64,000 nucleotides of DNA from Bacteroidia bacterium (GTDB lineage: Bacteria; Bacteroidota; Bacteroidia; Cytophagales; Cyclobacteriaceae). Made by a program: the position numbers and the translations under genes. A model generated the notes under the pieces. The model was not told the DNA's origin. It worked only from the letters and a program-made list of their open reading frames with translations, and ran no database searches. How positions within the stretch are numbered: position 1 is the first letter of the stretch; each line of letters begins with the position of its first letter. The DNA is taken from contig JAUHYU010000005.1 in assembly GCA_030426345.1 (NCBI GenBank), forward strand, positions 1 to 64,000, read 5' to 3'. Shown here one piece after another: positions 1-10,121 of this stretch.

Positions 1-1
1 C

Positions 2-463
2 GAATCGGTACATACCCTAAAAGAAAAATATCGTGCCTGCCTCTACAAGCAATATATCGGCTTTGTATTCCAAGCCTATCATTTGTTAGATGAACTGACC
101 GTTTATGAAAATCTGGAAATGCCCTTGTTGTATAAAAAACTGAAAGGTTCGGAGCGAAAAGCCATGGTCGCTGACATGCTGGATCGCTTCAGTATAGTAG
201 GCAAAAAAGACTTATTCCCGCCCCAGCTCAGCGGCGGTCAACAACAGTTGGTCGGCGTGGCACGCGCACTGATAGCCAACCCTAAATTGATCCTTGCGGA
301 CGAACCGACAGGTAACCTTAACTCGAAACAAGGAGAGGAAATCATGGAGATCTTCAAGCAATTGAATGAAGATGGTGTCACTATTATCCAGGTAACGCAT
401 TCTGAAAAAAATGCCACCTATGGAAAAAAGATTATTAATCTATTGGATGGGAGGATGGTGTAG
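2..463 (+). CDS. ABC transporter ATP-binding protein, LolD/MacB-like (5' end cut by window edge)
   Basis: Frame is open from base 2 (..YIGFVFQAYHLLDELTVYENLEMPL..); signature LSGGQQQLVGVARAL, Walker B LILADEPTGNL, H-loop THSE. Confidence 0.9.
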   Translation, partial: ESVHTLKEKYRACLYKQYIGFVFQAYHLLDELTVYENLEMPLLYKKLKGSERKAMVADMLDRFSIVGKKDLFPPQLSGGQQQLVGVARALIANPKLILADEPTGNLNSKQGEEIMEIFKQLNEDGVTIIQVTHSEKNATYGKKIINLLDGRMV

Positions 464-486
464 TCTTCATGATAAAATATCAGCTA

Positions 487-522
487 AAAAGCCTCTAAAA
501 TCCATGGATTTTAGAGGCTTTT
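487..522. terminator. 36-bp perfect palindrome AAAAGCCTCTAAAATCCATGGATTTTAGAGGCTTTT; putative terminator and paired copy of the dispersed motif
   Basis: Perfect inverted repeat with A/T tails, 24 bp after the stop codon of the ABC ATPase gene. Confidence 0.75.
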
Positions 523-639
523 CATGAACCAGTTTAGTAGGATAGACATTTGTATGCAAATAATGATGCATAGACAAAATATTAGCAAAAGGAATTATAC
601 AAATAGGGGAATGTTGACACTTTTGTTTGTCACATAAAA

Positions 640-671
640 AAGCACTTACAAATTTTACTTTGTAAGTGCTT
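640..671 (-). terminator. Stem-loop terminator downstream of the tRNA
   Basis: aagcacttaca..tgtaagtgctt followed by T-run in the minus-strand transcript direction. Confidence 0.65.
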
Positions 672-681
672 GATCTTCAAG

Positions 682-755
682 TGGGCCCACATGGGCTCGA
701 ACCATGGACCCCCTGATTATGAGTCAGGTGCTCTAACCAGCTGAGCTATGGGCCC
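682..755 (-). tRNA. tRNA with CAU anticodon, probably tRNA-Ile2(CAU), possibly tRNA-Met
   Basis: Reverse complement GGGCCCATAGCTCAGCTGGTTAGAGCACCTGACTCATAATCAGGGGGTCCATGGTTCGAGCCCATGTGGGCCCA folds as a cloverleaf; anticodon loop CTCATAA. Confidence 0.93.
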
Positions 756-853
756 TAAATTCTCGACAGCGATACATTAATATGATGACCACCTTGAATT
801 TGGGAGTGCAATATTAGATATTTGCCTGCTAATTTTCAAATTAAATTTAAAAA

Positions 854-1489
854 TTGAACTTGAAGAAAATAGAAAATATCATTTTCGATCTCGGGGGCGT
901 GATCATCAATTTGGATATGGAGCACTCTTTTGACTGGTTTTCCCAACTTTTTGGCCGTGACGTAAAGTCCAACATGATGGAAGATTATCTCAATCATAAC
1001 TATTTCATGGATTTTGAAACCGGAAAAATCAACGCTACTGAATTTAGAGATGGATTAAGGCAACTCACTCATTTAGAAATCGAAGATGCAAAATTGGACA
1101 AAGCTTGGAATGCCATGCTTGGTGATATTCCCAAGGAAAGAATTGAATGGATCGAAAAATTAAGAGATAAATACAATGTGGTGATTTTGAGCAATACCAA
1201 TTCCATACATATCCATAAATTCAATGAAATATTTGGCCAAACCACTCCCTACTATCACCCTGAAGATTTATTTCATAAAGTGTATTATTCCCATATAATA
1301 AATGATCGAAAGCCAAATAAATCGTGTTTCCAACATGTTTTAGATGATTTTGGCATGAACCCGGAACATACCATTTTTTATGATGACAACCTCGAAAATA
1401 CCAAAGCCGCCCAGTCAATAGGAATTCAATCGGTATTGGTGGAAAAAAATTTTTTACGCAAGGAGCAATTGCCCAATGGAGGAAAATAA
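854..1489 (+). CDS. HAD family hydrolase
   Basis: IIFDLGGVIINLD motif I; VILSNTN motif II; HTIFYDDNLENTKAA motif IV; TTG start. Confidence 0.88.
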   Translation: MNLKKIENIIFDLGGVIINLDMEHSFDWFSQLFGRDVKSNMMEDYLNHNYFMDFETGKINATEFRDGLRQLTHLEIEDAKLDKAWNAMLGDIPKERIEWIEKLRDKYNVVILSNTNSIHIHKFNEIFGQTTPYYHPEDLFHKVYYSHIINDRKPNKSCFQHVLDDFGMNPEHTIFYDDNLENTKAAQSIGIQSVLVEKNFLRKEQLPNGGK

Positions 1490-2699
1490 CAGTCGGAAAA
1501 CCCTGATCATTCACATTGTGCTTTTTATTGTAACACTAGTAGCTACTACCTTTTCGGGAGCTGAATGGATGTATGGAAAGTCGTTGATGTATGGAGATGG
1601 GCTGCTGTCTTCTTCCGAGATTTTGGCTGGTCTTTATTTTTCACTCCCATTTCTTGGCATCCTCACAGTCCATGAATTTGGACACTATTTCACGGCAAAA
1701 TATTATAACATTAAAGTAAGCCTTCCATTTTATATCCCATTATGGCTGGGGTTTGTACCCATGCCAAGCATTGGGACGATGGGGGCTTTTATCCGCATCA
1801 AAGGCCTCATTCAATCCAGGAAGGAATTTTTTGACATTGGTATTGCAGGTCCTTTGGCCGGGTTTGTTGTGGCCCTTTTTGTGCTGACATATGGATTTAC
1901 GAATCTGCCCGATGCGGAACACATCTTTGATATCCACCCTGAATACAAAACCTATGGCATGGAGTATGAACAGCATGCATATGCTGAAAATGAAATGAAC
2001 TTTGTAGTGGGCGATAACTTACTTTTATTGTTTTTTAAAAACTATGTAGCCGACCCAGACAAGGTTCCAAATAATTATGAATTGTACCATTATCCATGGA
2101 TTTTCGCAGGTTATTTGGCACTTTTTTTTACTGCACTCAACCTAATACCCATAGGCCAACTAGATGGCGGCCATGTGACCTACGGGTTGTTTGGATATAA
2201 AAACAGCCGGATCATTTCTCGGACACTTTTTCTTATAATGGTGACCATCTCAGGTATTGGTATATTGCCTGTAGGACCTCTCGGTTCTGATTTTGTTCTT
2301 AATGGTGTATTCTATTTGTTGTTTTTATTTCTGGCATTCCACCACTTCGAAAAGGATATTAAAAAACGTGTATTGTTAATCATCTGGGTGATGATCATAC
2401 AAATATTTGCCTCTCAATGGCTCCCTGAAGCGGCTGATTATGGCATCTACATGATGTTTGCTTTTCTTATTGGGAGGTTTCTTGGGATTGATCATCCAAA
2501 GGCTTTAGTAGATAAACCGCTGAACTTGAAACGGAAGATTTTGGGTTGGATCGCCCTTGTAGTATTTGTGATTTCTTTTACTCCACGACCATTGTATATA
2601 GAATTCAATGAAAAAGCCCAGATCCAAAAACCCGGGCTCGAAAAAAATGATACTGATCCGTCAAAGGTTATTGCACGGCGGATGGTAGAAGTTTTTTAA
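1476..2699 (+). CDS. Site-2 protease-like M50 family membrane metallopeptidase
   Basis: HEFGHYFTAKYY (HExxH) and NLIPIGQLDGGH motifs; many TM segments; overlaps the HAD gene by 14 nt. Confidence 0.88.
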   Translation: MEENNSRKTLIIHIVLFIVTLVATTFSGAEWMYGKSLMYGDGLLSSSEILAGLYFSLPFLGILTVHEFGHYFTAKYYNIKVSLPFYIPLWLGFVPMPSIGTMGAFIRIKGLIQSRKEFFDIGIAGPLAGFVVALFVLTYGFTNLPDAEHIFDIHPEYKTYGMEYEQHAYAENEMNFVVGDNLLLLFFKNYVADPDKVPNNYELYHYPWIFAGYLALFFTALNLIPIGQLDGGHVTYGLFGYKNSRIISRTLFLIMVTISGIGILPVGPLGSDFVLNGVFYLLFLFLAFHHFEKDIKKRVLLIIWVMIIQIFASQWLPEAADYGIYMMFAFLIGRFLGIDHPKALVDKPLNLKRKILGWIALVVFVISFTPRPLYIEFNEKAQIQKPGLEKNDTDPSKVIARRMVEVF

Positions 2700-2996
2700 A
2701 TCATCAGAAATTTTGGTACGTGTTTCTGCATGTTCTTCCCAATATACACAAACACAATTGGCAACTTCCTTATCAAAACACGCCTCCTTTGAATGATTAT
2801 CAAACACCGTCCTCAGATTTTTAGTCTCTCCTACAAAAATCACATTGTGATCTACTGTGGCATCGGCTTTAATAGTCCTATGTGTCACAACATAAACTGC
2901 TTGCTTCTCATGATGTACTCGGTTTTTTGGATATACATTAAATGTGTACTTGTGTCCAGAAATACCGATAAAATCTAACGTTCCTATCTTTGGCAT
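2661..2996 (-). CDS. Small protein with GIY-YIG-like fold signature
   Basis: VYVVTHRT...VIFVGETKNLRTVFDNHSK...R..ISDDLKNFYHPPCN resembles the GIY-YIG spacing; degenerate. Confidence 0.6.
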   Translation of the reverse strand: MPKIGTLDFIGISGHKYTFNVYPKNRVHHEKQAVYVVTHRTIKADATVDHNVIFVGETKNLRTVFDNHSKEACFDKEVANCVCVYWEEHAETRTKISDDLKNFYHPPCNNL

Positions 2997-3225
2997 TTTA
3001 TTAGAATTTTAGTTGTAAAAAATAATTCTGTTCACAAAGAATCATATCAAAATCCATTCTTTGCTTCGATTTTAATTTATAATTTTTTTCTCGCTTTTAA
3101 TGGATAAAACACACTTTTTTAAACCCTCTTAGCTATTATTTTTGATTAAGCTTTTTTTAGGATAACTTCAAAATCGTAAACAAATAAGTTTCCGAGTTTC
3201 ATGGCACCATAATAAGCAACGCAAA

Positions 3226-4422
3226 ATGAAAAATAAAAAAATAGCCATCCTTGGTACAGGTTTTATCAGTGATTTCTATACAAGCACCCTTCACGGCCAA
3301 AGAAGCGGGGATCGGGTTGTCCTTGCATACTCCAGATCCGAAGAACGTGGAAAAAAATTTGCAGACAAATGGGATATCCCACTCTTCACAAATGATTTGG
3401 AAAGCGCAGTCAATCATCCCGAAATTGATACTGTCATTATAGGATTACCTAATAACCTCCACCTCGATGCGGTACTCGCCGCTGCAGCTGCCGGCAAAAA
3501 TGTGCTCTGCACAAAACCGCTTGGCAGAACTGCCGCCGAAGCCAAACAAATGCTGAAGGCGGTGGAAAAAGCAGGTGTTTTCCATGGATATTTGGAGGAT
3601 TTGGTATATACGCATAAAACCTTGAAGGCTTTGAAATCTGTCCAAAATGGAGCATTGGGTGAGATTCTCTGGGTACGATCACGCGAGACACATCCAGGGC
3701 CCCACAGCGATTGGTTTTGGACTTCAGAACTTTCAGGTGGTGGAGCAATTGTCGATATGGGTTGTCATTGTATAGAAATTGCCAGAAATTTTATTGGCAA
3801 GGATATCAGGCCCGTGGAGGTCATGTGCTGGGCAGATACACAAGTAAAACCGATCGAGGCTGAGGATCATGGCATTGGGTTGGTAAAATATGAAAATGGC
3901 GCTATTGGCCAGTTTGAAGTGAGCTGGAACTTTCGTGGTGGCATGGACTTGCGCGATGAAATCAGTGGTGTAGAGGGCACGATCAGGATGGATCATTTCT
4001 TGCGCACGGGTTTTGATATGTTTACCGCAGTAGGCGAAGGCGGTTATGTGGCAGAGAAGGCTGAAACGGACAAGGGTTGGTTGTTTCCGGTTGGCGATGA
4101 AGTTGGGGCACTGGGCTATGACAATATGTTCCACGATATGTTTGAAAGCATCGATAGCAATCAAAAACCCATGGAAGATTTTTATGATGGTTATGTGGTG
4201 AATTCTATTATTGATGCATGCTACAAATCCGCAAAGTCGAAAAAATGGGAACCCATCGACCTAGAAATTTGGCGCGGGAAATCTTCTGTGAAGAAGATAA
4301 ATGCCTTGGCTGATTATGATGAAAAATATTATTTGATAAAGAAAGAAGATATGCCTAACGGCACGACAAAACTCATTTTGAAAGAAAAAGAATCCGGAAA
4401 GATCATTCAACGGGAGTTATAA
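3226..4422 (+). CDS. Gfo/Idh/MocA family oxidoreductase
   Basis: N-terminal Rossmann [31 protein letters not shown]. Confidence 0.92.
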   Translation: MKNKKIAILGTGFISDFYTSTLHGQRSGDRVVLAYSRSEERGKKFADKWDIPLFTNDLESAVNHPEIDTVIIGLPNNLHLDAVLAAAAAGKNVLCTKPLGRTAAEAKQMLKAVEKAGVFHGYLEDLVYTHKTLKALKSVQNGALGEILWVRSRETHPGPHSDWFWTSELSGGGAIVDMGCHCIEIARNFIGKDIRPVEVMCWADTQVKPIEAEDHGIGLVKYENGAIGQFEVSWNFRGGMDLRDEISGVEGTIRMDHFLRTGFDMFTAVGEGGYVAEKAETDKGWLFPVGDEVGALGYDNMFHDMFESIDSNQKPMEDFYDGYVVNSIIDACYKSAKSKKWEPIDLEIWRGKSSVKKINALADYDEKYYLIKKEDMPNGTTKLILKEKESGKIIQREL

Positions 4423-4484
4423 ACATTTACATTCCCCTTTAGTTTATTAGTTTTACACTTTAACAACTTAATATATAATACACA

Positions 4485-4985
4485 ATGGCTCAAATAACAT
4501 TAAAAGGAAACGTAATCAATACTGTAGGAAACCTCCCGGCCGTCGGCTTAGACGCACCCGACTTTACAGTCACCAAATCTGATTTGCAAGATGTATCACT
4601 TGCTGATTTTAAAGGAAAAAATTTGATTTTGAATATCTTCCCTAGCATCGACACAGGTACTTGTGCAGCTTCGGTTAGGCAATTCAACAAAGATGCTACC
4701 AATCTTAACAATACCGTAGTCCTCAGCATCTCCAGAGACCTTCCATTTGCCTTCAAGCGCTTTTGTGAAGCCGAGGGTATCGAAAATGTCGTTACCTCGT
4801 CAGAAATCAGGAATACTGATTTTTCTGACAATTATGAAGTGAAATTTGCTAATGGGCCATTAGCGGGCTTATTTTCCAGATCCATCGTAGTGATTGATGC
4901 TACCGGGAAAGTGGTCTATACGGAGCAAGTGGCAGAAACAACTGAAGAACCAAACTATGATGCTGCGCTTGCTGCATTGAAATAA
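4485..4985 (+). CDS. tpx: Thiol peroxidase (2-Cys peroxiredoxin, Tpx)
   Basis: MAQITLKGNVINTVGNLPAVG; PSIDTGTCAASVRQFN active site; RDLPFAFKRFCEAEGI. Confidence 0.95.
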   Translation: MAQITLKGNVINTVGNLPAVGLDAPDFTVTKSDLQDVSLADFKGKNLILNIFPSIDTGTCAASVRQFNKDATNLNNTVVLSISRDLPFAFKRFCEAEGIENVVTSSEIRNTDFSDNYEVKFANGPLAGLFSRSIVVIDATGKVVYTEQVAETTEEPNYDAALAALK

Positions 4986-5003
4986 AACTTAGTTAAAAAT
5001 GTG

Positions 5004-5039
5004 AAAAGCCTTCAAAATCCATGGATTTTGAAGGCTTTT
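5004..5039. terminator. 36-bp perfect palindrome AAAAGCCTTCAAAATCCATGGATTTTGAAGGCTTTT; bidirectional terminator between convergent genes
   Basis: Perfect inverted repeat between tpx (+) and the MFS gene (-). Confidence 0.8.
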
Positions 5040-6230
5040 TTATGCCTTTACTTTATCCTTAAAGAATATACCGAAGAATACCATTACAAGAGCGGAAAAG
5101 ATTCCGGGAATTAGCCAGATCATTTCCCAGTTATGTAGATTCCCATCTACCAAATACATGTCTACAATCTTGCCCGAAGCGAGTGTGCCTATATAAAATC
5201 CTAATCCATAGGTGGCAAATGTGATTAAGCCCTGCGCCGAGTTTTTTAGGTGTTCAGGAGCTCTTTTATCCACAAAGATCTGCCCAGTCACAAAGAAAAA
5301 ATCATAGCAAATTCCATGAAGTACTATACCCATGTACAACATCCATACGAAAGTTTCATTGTCGCCATAAGCAAAGAGAATATAGCGTGCTACCCACGCA
5401 GCCATGCCAATCATTATCATTTTTTTCACGCCCAATCTCCTAAAAAACCATGGCATCACGAGCATGAAGGCAAACTCTGACATTTGGCCCATGGTCATTT
5501 TTCCGGCGGCATTGGTCATTCCTACTTCGTTTAAAAATGGGTTGGTAAATGAATAATAAAACATCAGTGGAATACAAATCAATACAGAAGATATGATCAT
5601 GATCGCAAAGTCCTTTTCCTTAAAAAGCTGCAACGCGTCTAACCCAATTATCTGTGCGAAGGACTTCTTTTCACCATCCTTCTTCGGTGGCACGTGCGGC
5701 ATGGTAAAGCAATACAAACCCAAAACTATGGAGGATCCTGCTGCTATGTCAAATACGATCGCACTTTCTTCGAAGCCCAAAGTGCCAATTGTCAAGCCAG
5801 CTATAATCCAACCAATTGTTCCCAGAACCCTAATGCTTGGGAATTCAGACCCTGGATCTTTTAATTGACTAAATGACAAAGAATTGGAAAGTGCTATTGT
5901 TGGCGTATAACAAAGCGTATATCCCAAAAGCAACAAATAGAACGAACTGAATGTCTCTACTTGTGCGATCCAAAACAGCAAAATCCCACCGACCAGATGC
6001 AATACCCCAAGCACCCGCTCAGTCGCAAAATACTTATCTGCAATCATCCCAACAAAAAAAGGTGAAATCATAGCTGCAATAGCAAATGTGCCATAGGCAT
6101 GCCCGACCTGTACTCCATCAAAGTTTAGTGTTTTCATCAGGTAGGTTCCCATGGTTACATACCAGGCACCCCAAACAAAATACTGGAGCAGCATCATGGA
6201 TGAAAGTTGAAATCGTACTTTAAATGTCAT
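5040..6230 (-). CDS. MFS transporter, nucleoside:H+ symporter-like
   Basis: 12-TM protein; LSSMMLLQYFVWGAWYVTMGTYL N-terminus typical of NupG-like MFS; ..GICYDFFFVTGQIFVDKRAP. Confidence 0.88.
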   Translation of the reverse strand: MTFKVRFQLSSMMLLQYFVWGAWYVTMGTYLMKTLNFDGVQVGHAYGTFAIAAMISPFFVGMIADKYFATERVLGVLHLVGGILLFWIAQVETFSSFYLLLLGYTLCYTPTIALSNSLSFSQLKDPGSEFPSIRVLGTIGWIIAGLTIGTLGFEESAIVFDIAAGSSIVLGLYCFTMPHVPPKKDGEKKSFAQIIGLDALQLFKEKDFAIMIISSVLICIPLMFYYSFTNPFLNEVGMTNAAGKMTMGQMSEFAFMLVMPWFFRRLGVKKMIMIGMAAWVARYILFAYGDNETFVWMLYMGIVLHGICYDFFFVTGQIFVDKRAPEHLKNSAQGLITFATYGLGFYIGTLASGKIVDMYLVDGNLHNWEMIWLIPGIFSALVMVFFGIFFKDKVKA

Positions 6231-6256
6231 AAAAATTGATTTATCTGTTTAACCTT

Positions 6257-6802
6257 CTATTCAATATCATAGGACACCAACGCATCCAGTTTATAATCTT
6301 TAAAATGATCCTTCCCGTTCAAAAATGCCAATTCGATCACAAAAGAAACTTGCACCACGATCCCTCCCGCTTTCTCTATTAGATCACAAGCTGCCCGAGC
6401 TGTCCCGCCTGTTGCCAGTAAATCATCATGCAATAATACCCGCTCTCCAGGCAAGATTGAATCTTTATGGATTTCCAGGGTATCTGTTCCGTATTCAAGT
6501 GTATATGATTTTCTGATCGTTTCGGCAGGGAGTTTCCCAGGTTTTCTAATTAAAACAAAACCAGCGCCGAGTTTATTCGCCAGCAACCCACCAAAGATAA
6601 AACCCCTCGATTCTATACCTACAACTTTATCGATGTTCATATCCTTAGAAAAATCATACAATGCATCCGCACTTTTCAGGAAACTATCTTTGTCTTCTAA
6701 AAGTGTAGTGATATCACGGAATACAATTCCTTTTTTAGGAAAGTCAGGAATGCTTCTGATTTTTAACTTGAAATATTTTTCCATGTAGCGATGTCGCAGC
6801 AA
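6257..6802 (-). CDS. apt: Adenine phosphoribosyltransferase (start possibly internal, MEKYFKLKIRSIPDFPKKG)
   Basis: IRSIPDFPKKGIVFRDITTLLED; PRPP motif VLLHDDLLATGGTARAA. Confidence 0.95.
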   Translation of the reverse strand: MLRHRYMEKYFKLKIRSIPDFPKKGIVFRDITTLLEDKDSFLKSADALYDFSKDMNIDKVVGIESRGFIFGGLLANKLGAGFVLIRKPGKLPAETIRKSYTLEYGTDTLEIHKDSILPGERVLLHDDLLATGGTARAACDLIEKAGGIVVQVSFVIELAFLNGKDHFKDYKLDALVSYDIE

Positions 6803-6892
6803 AAAATATGATAATGCAACGAATATAGAAAAATCACCCTTAAGTCATAAGGTGGAAATGAAATTTCATGGAATTTAACAGCAATATACTAG

Positions 6893-7258
6893 CTAATTCC
6901 GGCCAAATAATTGACGAATCGGAATAATAAAGTGGACGCTTGGATTTAAAAATAGGCTGTTGCGCTTGGCACTTACCTGACTCTTCCTTTCGAGGCTACT
7001 TTCCTGCAAAAGGTAAGAAGCTAGGAAATTGTGGTGTATCTTTCTGTTGTGATTTATCAATACCGTTGAATCCAGTTCATGGATTTTTGGGGCTTTTTCC
7101 ATGCTTTTTTGGCCATTGGTCAAGCCAGTTTCTGGGAAGGGGAAAAAAGATGAAACGACCACTAAACTAATGCAAATTCCAAAAACCAGGATTAGGTTTT
7201 TGCGTTGGCGTATCTTTTTATTTTTAATCGATTTGTCTGTTGAAGCTAGGTCTGTCAT
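6893..7258 (-). CDS. Hypothetical protein with one predicted TM segment
   Basis: ORF with basic N-terminus and hydrophobic segment NLILVFGICISLVVVSSFF; no family recognised. Confidence 0.45.
   Translation of the reverse strand: MTDLASTDKSIKNKKIRQRKNLILVFGICISLVVVSSFFPFPETGLTNGQKSMEKAPKIHELDSTVLINHNRKIHHNFLASYLLQESSLERKSQVSAKRNSLFLNPSVHFIIPIRQLFGRN
7078..7098. repeat. Dispersed motif copy CATGG-N9-GCTTTT
   Basis: CATGGATTTTTGGGGCTTTTT; inside the 6893-7258 ORF (peptide EKAPKIHEL). Confidence 0.75.
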
Positions 7259-7431
7259 TGTACTGTGGTTTTACTGGTACAGCTAAATCAATTTTCATAC
7301 CAAAACAGCAACTTTTTAAAATTCAACAAGTTACAAAATATCCTTTATTTCCGAGTGTTCGTTTTCGATCACAATCGATAAAAATATTGGACAAATTCAT
7401 TCGATTATTTGAAAATCCTGGCACTGAAAGT

Positions 7432-7451
7432 CATGGGATTTTGATGCTTTT
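7432..7451. repeat. Dispersed motif copy CATGG-N9-GCTTTT
   Basis: CATGGGATTTTGATGCTTTT, just downstream of the ion channel gene. Confidence 0.7.
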
Positions 7452-7461
7452 CAGAGTCATT

Positions 7462-8274
7462 CTAAAGTTTCTCGCCACAGAACTTACAATGTATGGCATC
7501 TTCATCGTGGCCTTCCTTGCTACACGATGGGCAAGCCTGTCTGCTGACGGATTTAAATCTGGCATTTTGGATTTCAGAAGTAACGATTCCCGTAGGTACG
7601 GCAATAATCCCGTATCCCAATATCATAACAAAAGATGCTAGTGTCTGTCCCATGACCGTTACCGGAGCGATGTCCCCGTACCCTACTGTTGTCATGGTGA
7701 CAATGGCCCAGTAGATGCTCCGTGGAATACTGTCAAACCCATGTTCACCACCTTCAATCAGATACATAAATGTGCCGATAAGCAAGGTGATGCATACCAT
7801 GCTCACAATAAAAACTGTAATTTTTGGCATACTAGCTTTTAATGCAATAATCAGCTTATTGGCCTCCGAAAGGTATCTTACTAACTTCAATATTCTAAAT
7901 ATGCGTAGTAAACGCATCGTCCTAAAAACGATTAAAGCGGGAGTTCCGGCAATGAGAAAACTAAAATACATCGGCAAAAAAGCCAGAAGGTCAATTATCC
8001 CATAGAAACTTTTCACATAGTGAATTGGTTTTTTCAATGAGATGATTCTCGCGATATACTCAGCCGTAAAAAGGCCAGTAAAAATCCATTCCAGTAGTGT
8101 AAAAACCTCACCATAGTCTACCTTAATGCTTTCAACGCTTTCGAGCATGACTACTAGTACACTAAGGAGTATCGCTGCGATCAATACCAAATCAAACAGC
8201 TTTCCCCAGAAGGTATCTGCCTCAAAAATTACTTCATGCAGCTTATGCTGAATATTTTCTTTAATTAATTTCAT
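7462..8274 (-). CDS. Voltage-gated ion (K+) channel family protein with C-terminal zinc ribbon
   Basis: Arg-rich S4 FRTMRLLRIFRILKLVRYL; selectivity filter TMTTVGYGD; C-terminal CPSCSKEGHDEDAIHCKFCGEKL. Confidence 0.92.
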   Translation of the reverse strand: MKLIKENIQHKLHEVIFEADTFWGKLFDLVLIAAILLSVLVVMLESVESIKVDYGEVFTLLEWIFTGLFTAEYIARIISLKKPIHYVKSFYGIIDLLAFLPMYFSFLIAGTPALIVFRTMRLLRIFRILKLVRYLSEANKLIIALKASMPKITVFIVSMVCITLLIGTFMYLIEGGEHGFDSIPRSIYWAIVTMTTVGYGDIAPVTVMGQTLASFVMILGYGIIAVPTGIVTSEIQNARFKSVSRQACPSCSKEGHDEDAIHCKFCGEKL

Positions 8275-8380
8275 TAATACATGCGGATTTTAATTAACAC
8301 CTTAGGACACGGTGAATTTACCATATTTATATTTTTTCATTTCTCTAAGGTAGGAATATCTATCAATCAGATATAAAACC

Positions 8381-8411
8381 TTTGCGATAGGACATTATTG
8401 TTATATTTTTG
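8381..8411 (+). promoter_or_regulatory. Bacteroidota-type promoter for sucD (-33 TTTG / -7 TATATTTTTG)
   Basis: TTTG...TATATTTTTG about 20 bp upstream of the sucD start; fits the TTTG/TAnnTTTG type consensus. Confidence 0.5.
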
Positions 8412-8428
8412 CCGCAAATAAAAAACTA

Positions 8429-9307
8429 ATGAGCGTACTAGTCAATAAGAATTCAAAGGTATTAGTTCAAGGATTCACAGGATCAGAGGGTACATTTCAC
8501 GCCCAACAGATGATCGACTACGGAACAAACGTAGTCGGTGGAGTTACTCCAGGAAAAGGAGGGAAAGATAAAAAGCATTTGGATAGGCCTGTATTCAATA
8601 CAGTGAGCAAAGCAGTAGAGGTAACGGGAGCAGATGTGAGTGTTATTTTCGTTCCTCCCCCATTTGCCGCCGATGCTATCATGGAGGCAGTAGATGCCGG
8701 AATAAAGGTAATCGTTTGTATCACCGAAGGCATTCCTGTAGCGGATATGATACAGGTCAAAAATCTGATTCAGCGCAAAGACGTAACACTCATCGGTCCA
8801 AATTGCCCGGGGGTTATTACTCCGGGAGAAGCCAAAGTTGGGATTATGCCCGGGTTTATTCATAAAAAGGGAACCATTGGAATTATTTCCCGATCTGGAA
8901 CATTGACCTATGAAGCCGTGGATCAAATAACCAAAGCAGGGCTAGGCCAATCTACTTGTATAGGTATTGGTGGAGATCCGATCATCGGAACAACGACCAA
9001 AGAAGCGGTAAAATTGCTCATGGAAGATCCGGAAACTGAAGGCATTATCATGATTGGTGAAATAGGTGGCAGCATGGAAGCTGATGCAGCTTATTGGGTC
9101 AAGGAAAACGGCACCAAACCTGTTGTTGGGTTTATTGCAGGCCAAACAGCCCCTCCAGGCAGGAGAATGGGCCATGCTGGAGCCATTATCGGCGGTGCAG
9201 CTGATACCGCTGAAGCGAAAATGAAAATCATGAAAGAGTGTGGACTACACGTTGTAGAATCCCCGGCCGATCTCGGGTCTACGATGGTAGCCGCTTTGAA
9301 AGGTTAA
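8429..9307 (+). CDS. sucD: Succinate-CoA ligase subunit alpha
   Basis: [45 protein letters not shown]; phosphohistidine region [10 protein letters not shown]. Confidence 0.97.
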   Translation: MSVLVNKNSKVLVQGFTGSEGTFHAQQMIDYGTNVVGGVTPGKGGKDKKHLDRPVFNTVSKAVEVTGADVSVIFVPPPFAADAIMEAVDAGIKVIVCITEGIPVADMIQVKNLIQRKDVTLIGPNCPGVITPGEAKVGIMPGFIHKKGTIGIISRSGTLTYEAVDQITKAGLGQSTCIGIGGDPIIGTTTKEAVKLLMEDPETEGIIMIGEIGGSMEADAAYWVKENGTKPVVGFIAGQTAPPGRRMGHAGAIIGGAADTAEAKMKIMKECGLHVVESPADLGSTMVAALKG

Positions 9308-9325
9308 TTTTTTTCAAGACATGAT

Positions 9326-9358
9326 AAAAAAGGTCGGGATAATTCCCGACCTTTTTTT
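9326..9358 (+). terminator. Rho-independent terminator after sucD
   Basis: aaaaaaggtcggga taat tcccgacctttttt. Confidence 0.85.
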
Positions 9359-9410
9359 GTTTCCTCACTACTCATATACCCCTTTCTGGAGGTCATGGTT
9401 TTTTACTTTT

Positions 9411-10118
9411 TCAGCATCTGGCTACCTTCTTCTTTTTGCCAACTCTTTCCATATCTATTATTTTCTGAATATAGTCTTTGGCTACTGGTACTTTACACGC
9501 AGTTCCTCCCATTTCCACTTTTACTTTACCAATTTCTGTAGCAGCTTGCATGGATTTATCCGTCAATTCAGCAATGTAGGCACCAACTGATATTACAAAA
9601 CCGTTCATGGTGTATCTTACCCTATTTTGGGCGGAATGAATTTCACAGGCAACAGTATCTAGAAGCTGACTATAAGCATCTACCTCTAACGCTTCGTCTT
9701 CCCTTATGCTGGCATAACTTGCTAATGTCGCCCATCCGGCTGCCGCAATCCTTTCTTCTTTTGATTTGATCCACTTAAGCCCAAGGTCAAATCCATGATT
9801 GGTCTCTGCCGCTACCCAAGGAACTGTGAATTCGCTCAAATAATACCAGTACGCTTTGTCCACCCAATCTTCAAGCTGTTCTTTTGTTATTTGATTTTCG
9901 TCAGCCATCAGGCCTGCCAGATACATAGCGTCTGAGTTTCCAGTCTCATATAATGCCAGAGAAAGCTTATGGTCTTTCTTGGTTTTTTTAAGGATTTTCT
10001 TGAGGTCAGCCACTTTCACCCCAAATAGGGGTTCTTTGGCACCGTGCCTTTTCAGCGTTTTTTTGGTCCGCTCATCACCGAATTCTTCCAGTTGCTTTAA
10101 TATCTCAGCTACAGTCAT
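9411..10118 (-). CDS. DNA alkylation repair (AlkD-like HEAT) protein
   Basis: FGVKVADLKKILKK, LYETGNSDAMYLAGLMAD, VPWVAAETNHGFDLGLKW: AlkD-type HEAT family. Confidence 0.85.
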   Translation of the reverse strand: MTVAEILKQLEEFGDERTKKTLKRHGAKEPLFGVKVADLKKILKKTKKDHKLSLALYETGNSDAMYLAGLMADENQITKEQLEDWVDKAYWYYLSEFTVPWVAAETNHGFDLGLKWIKSKEERIAAAGWATLASYASIREDEALEVDAYSQLLDTVACEIHSAQNRVRYTMNGFVISVGAYIAELTDKSMQAATEIGKVKVEMGGTACKVPVAKDYIQKIIDMERVGKKKKVARC

Positions 10119-10121
10119 CAG

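Noticed and set aside
2-463. ABC ATPase signature LSGGQQQLVGVARAL deviates from the usual QQQRVAVARAL
   Set aside because: Frame is intact and truncated only by the window edge; a two-residue variation is not enough to call a pseudogene.
487-522. Motif palindromes as MITEs or IS-derived ends
   Set aside because: No target-site duplication, no transposase in the window, and many single, degenerate copies inside intact genes favour a sequence motif over an inserted element, though this is not excluded.
3445-4164. Antisense ORFs listed in the six-frame track (e.g. 3445-3645, 3449-3748, 3733-4164)
   Set aside because: Shadow ORFs opposite a well-supported oxidoreductase gene, without family features.
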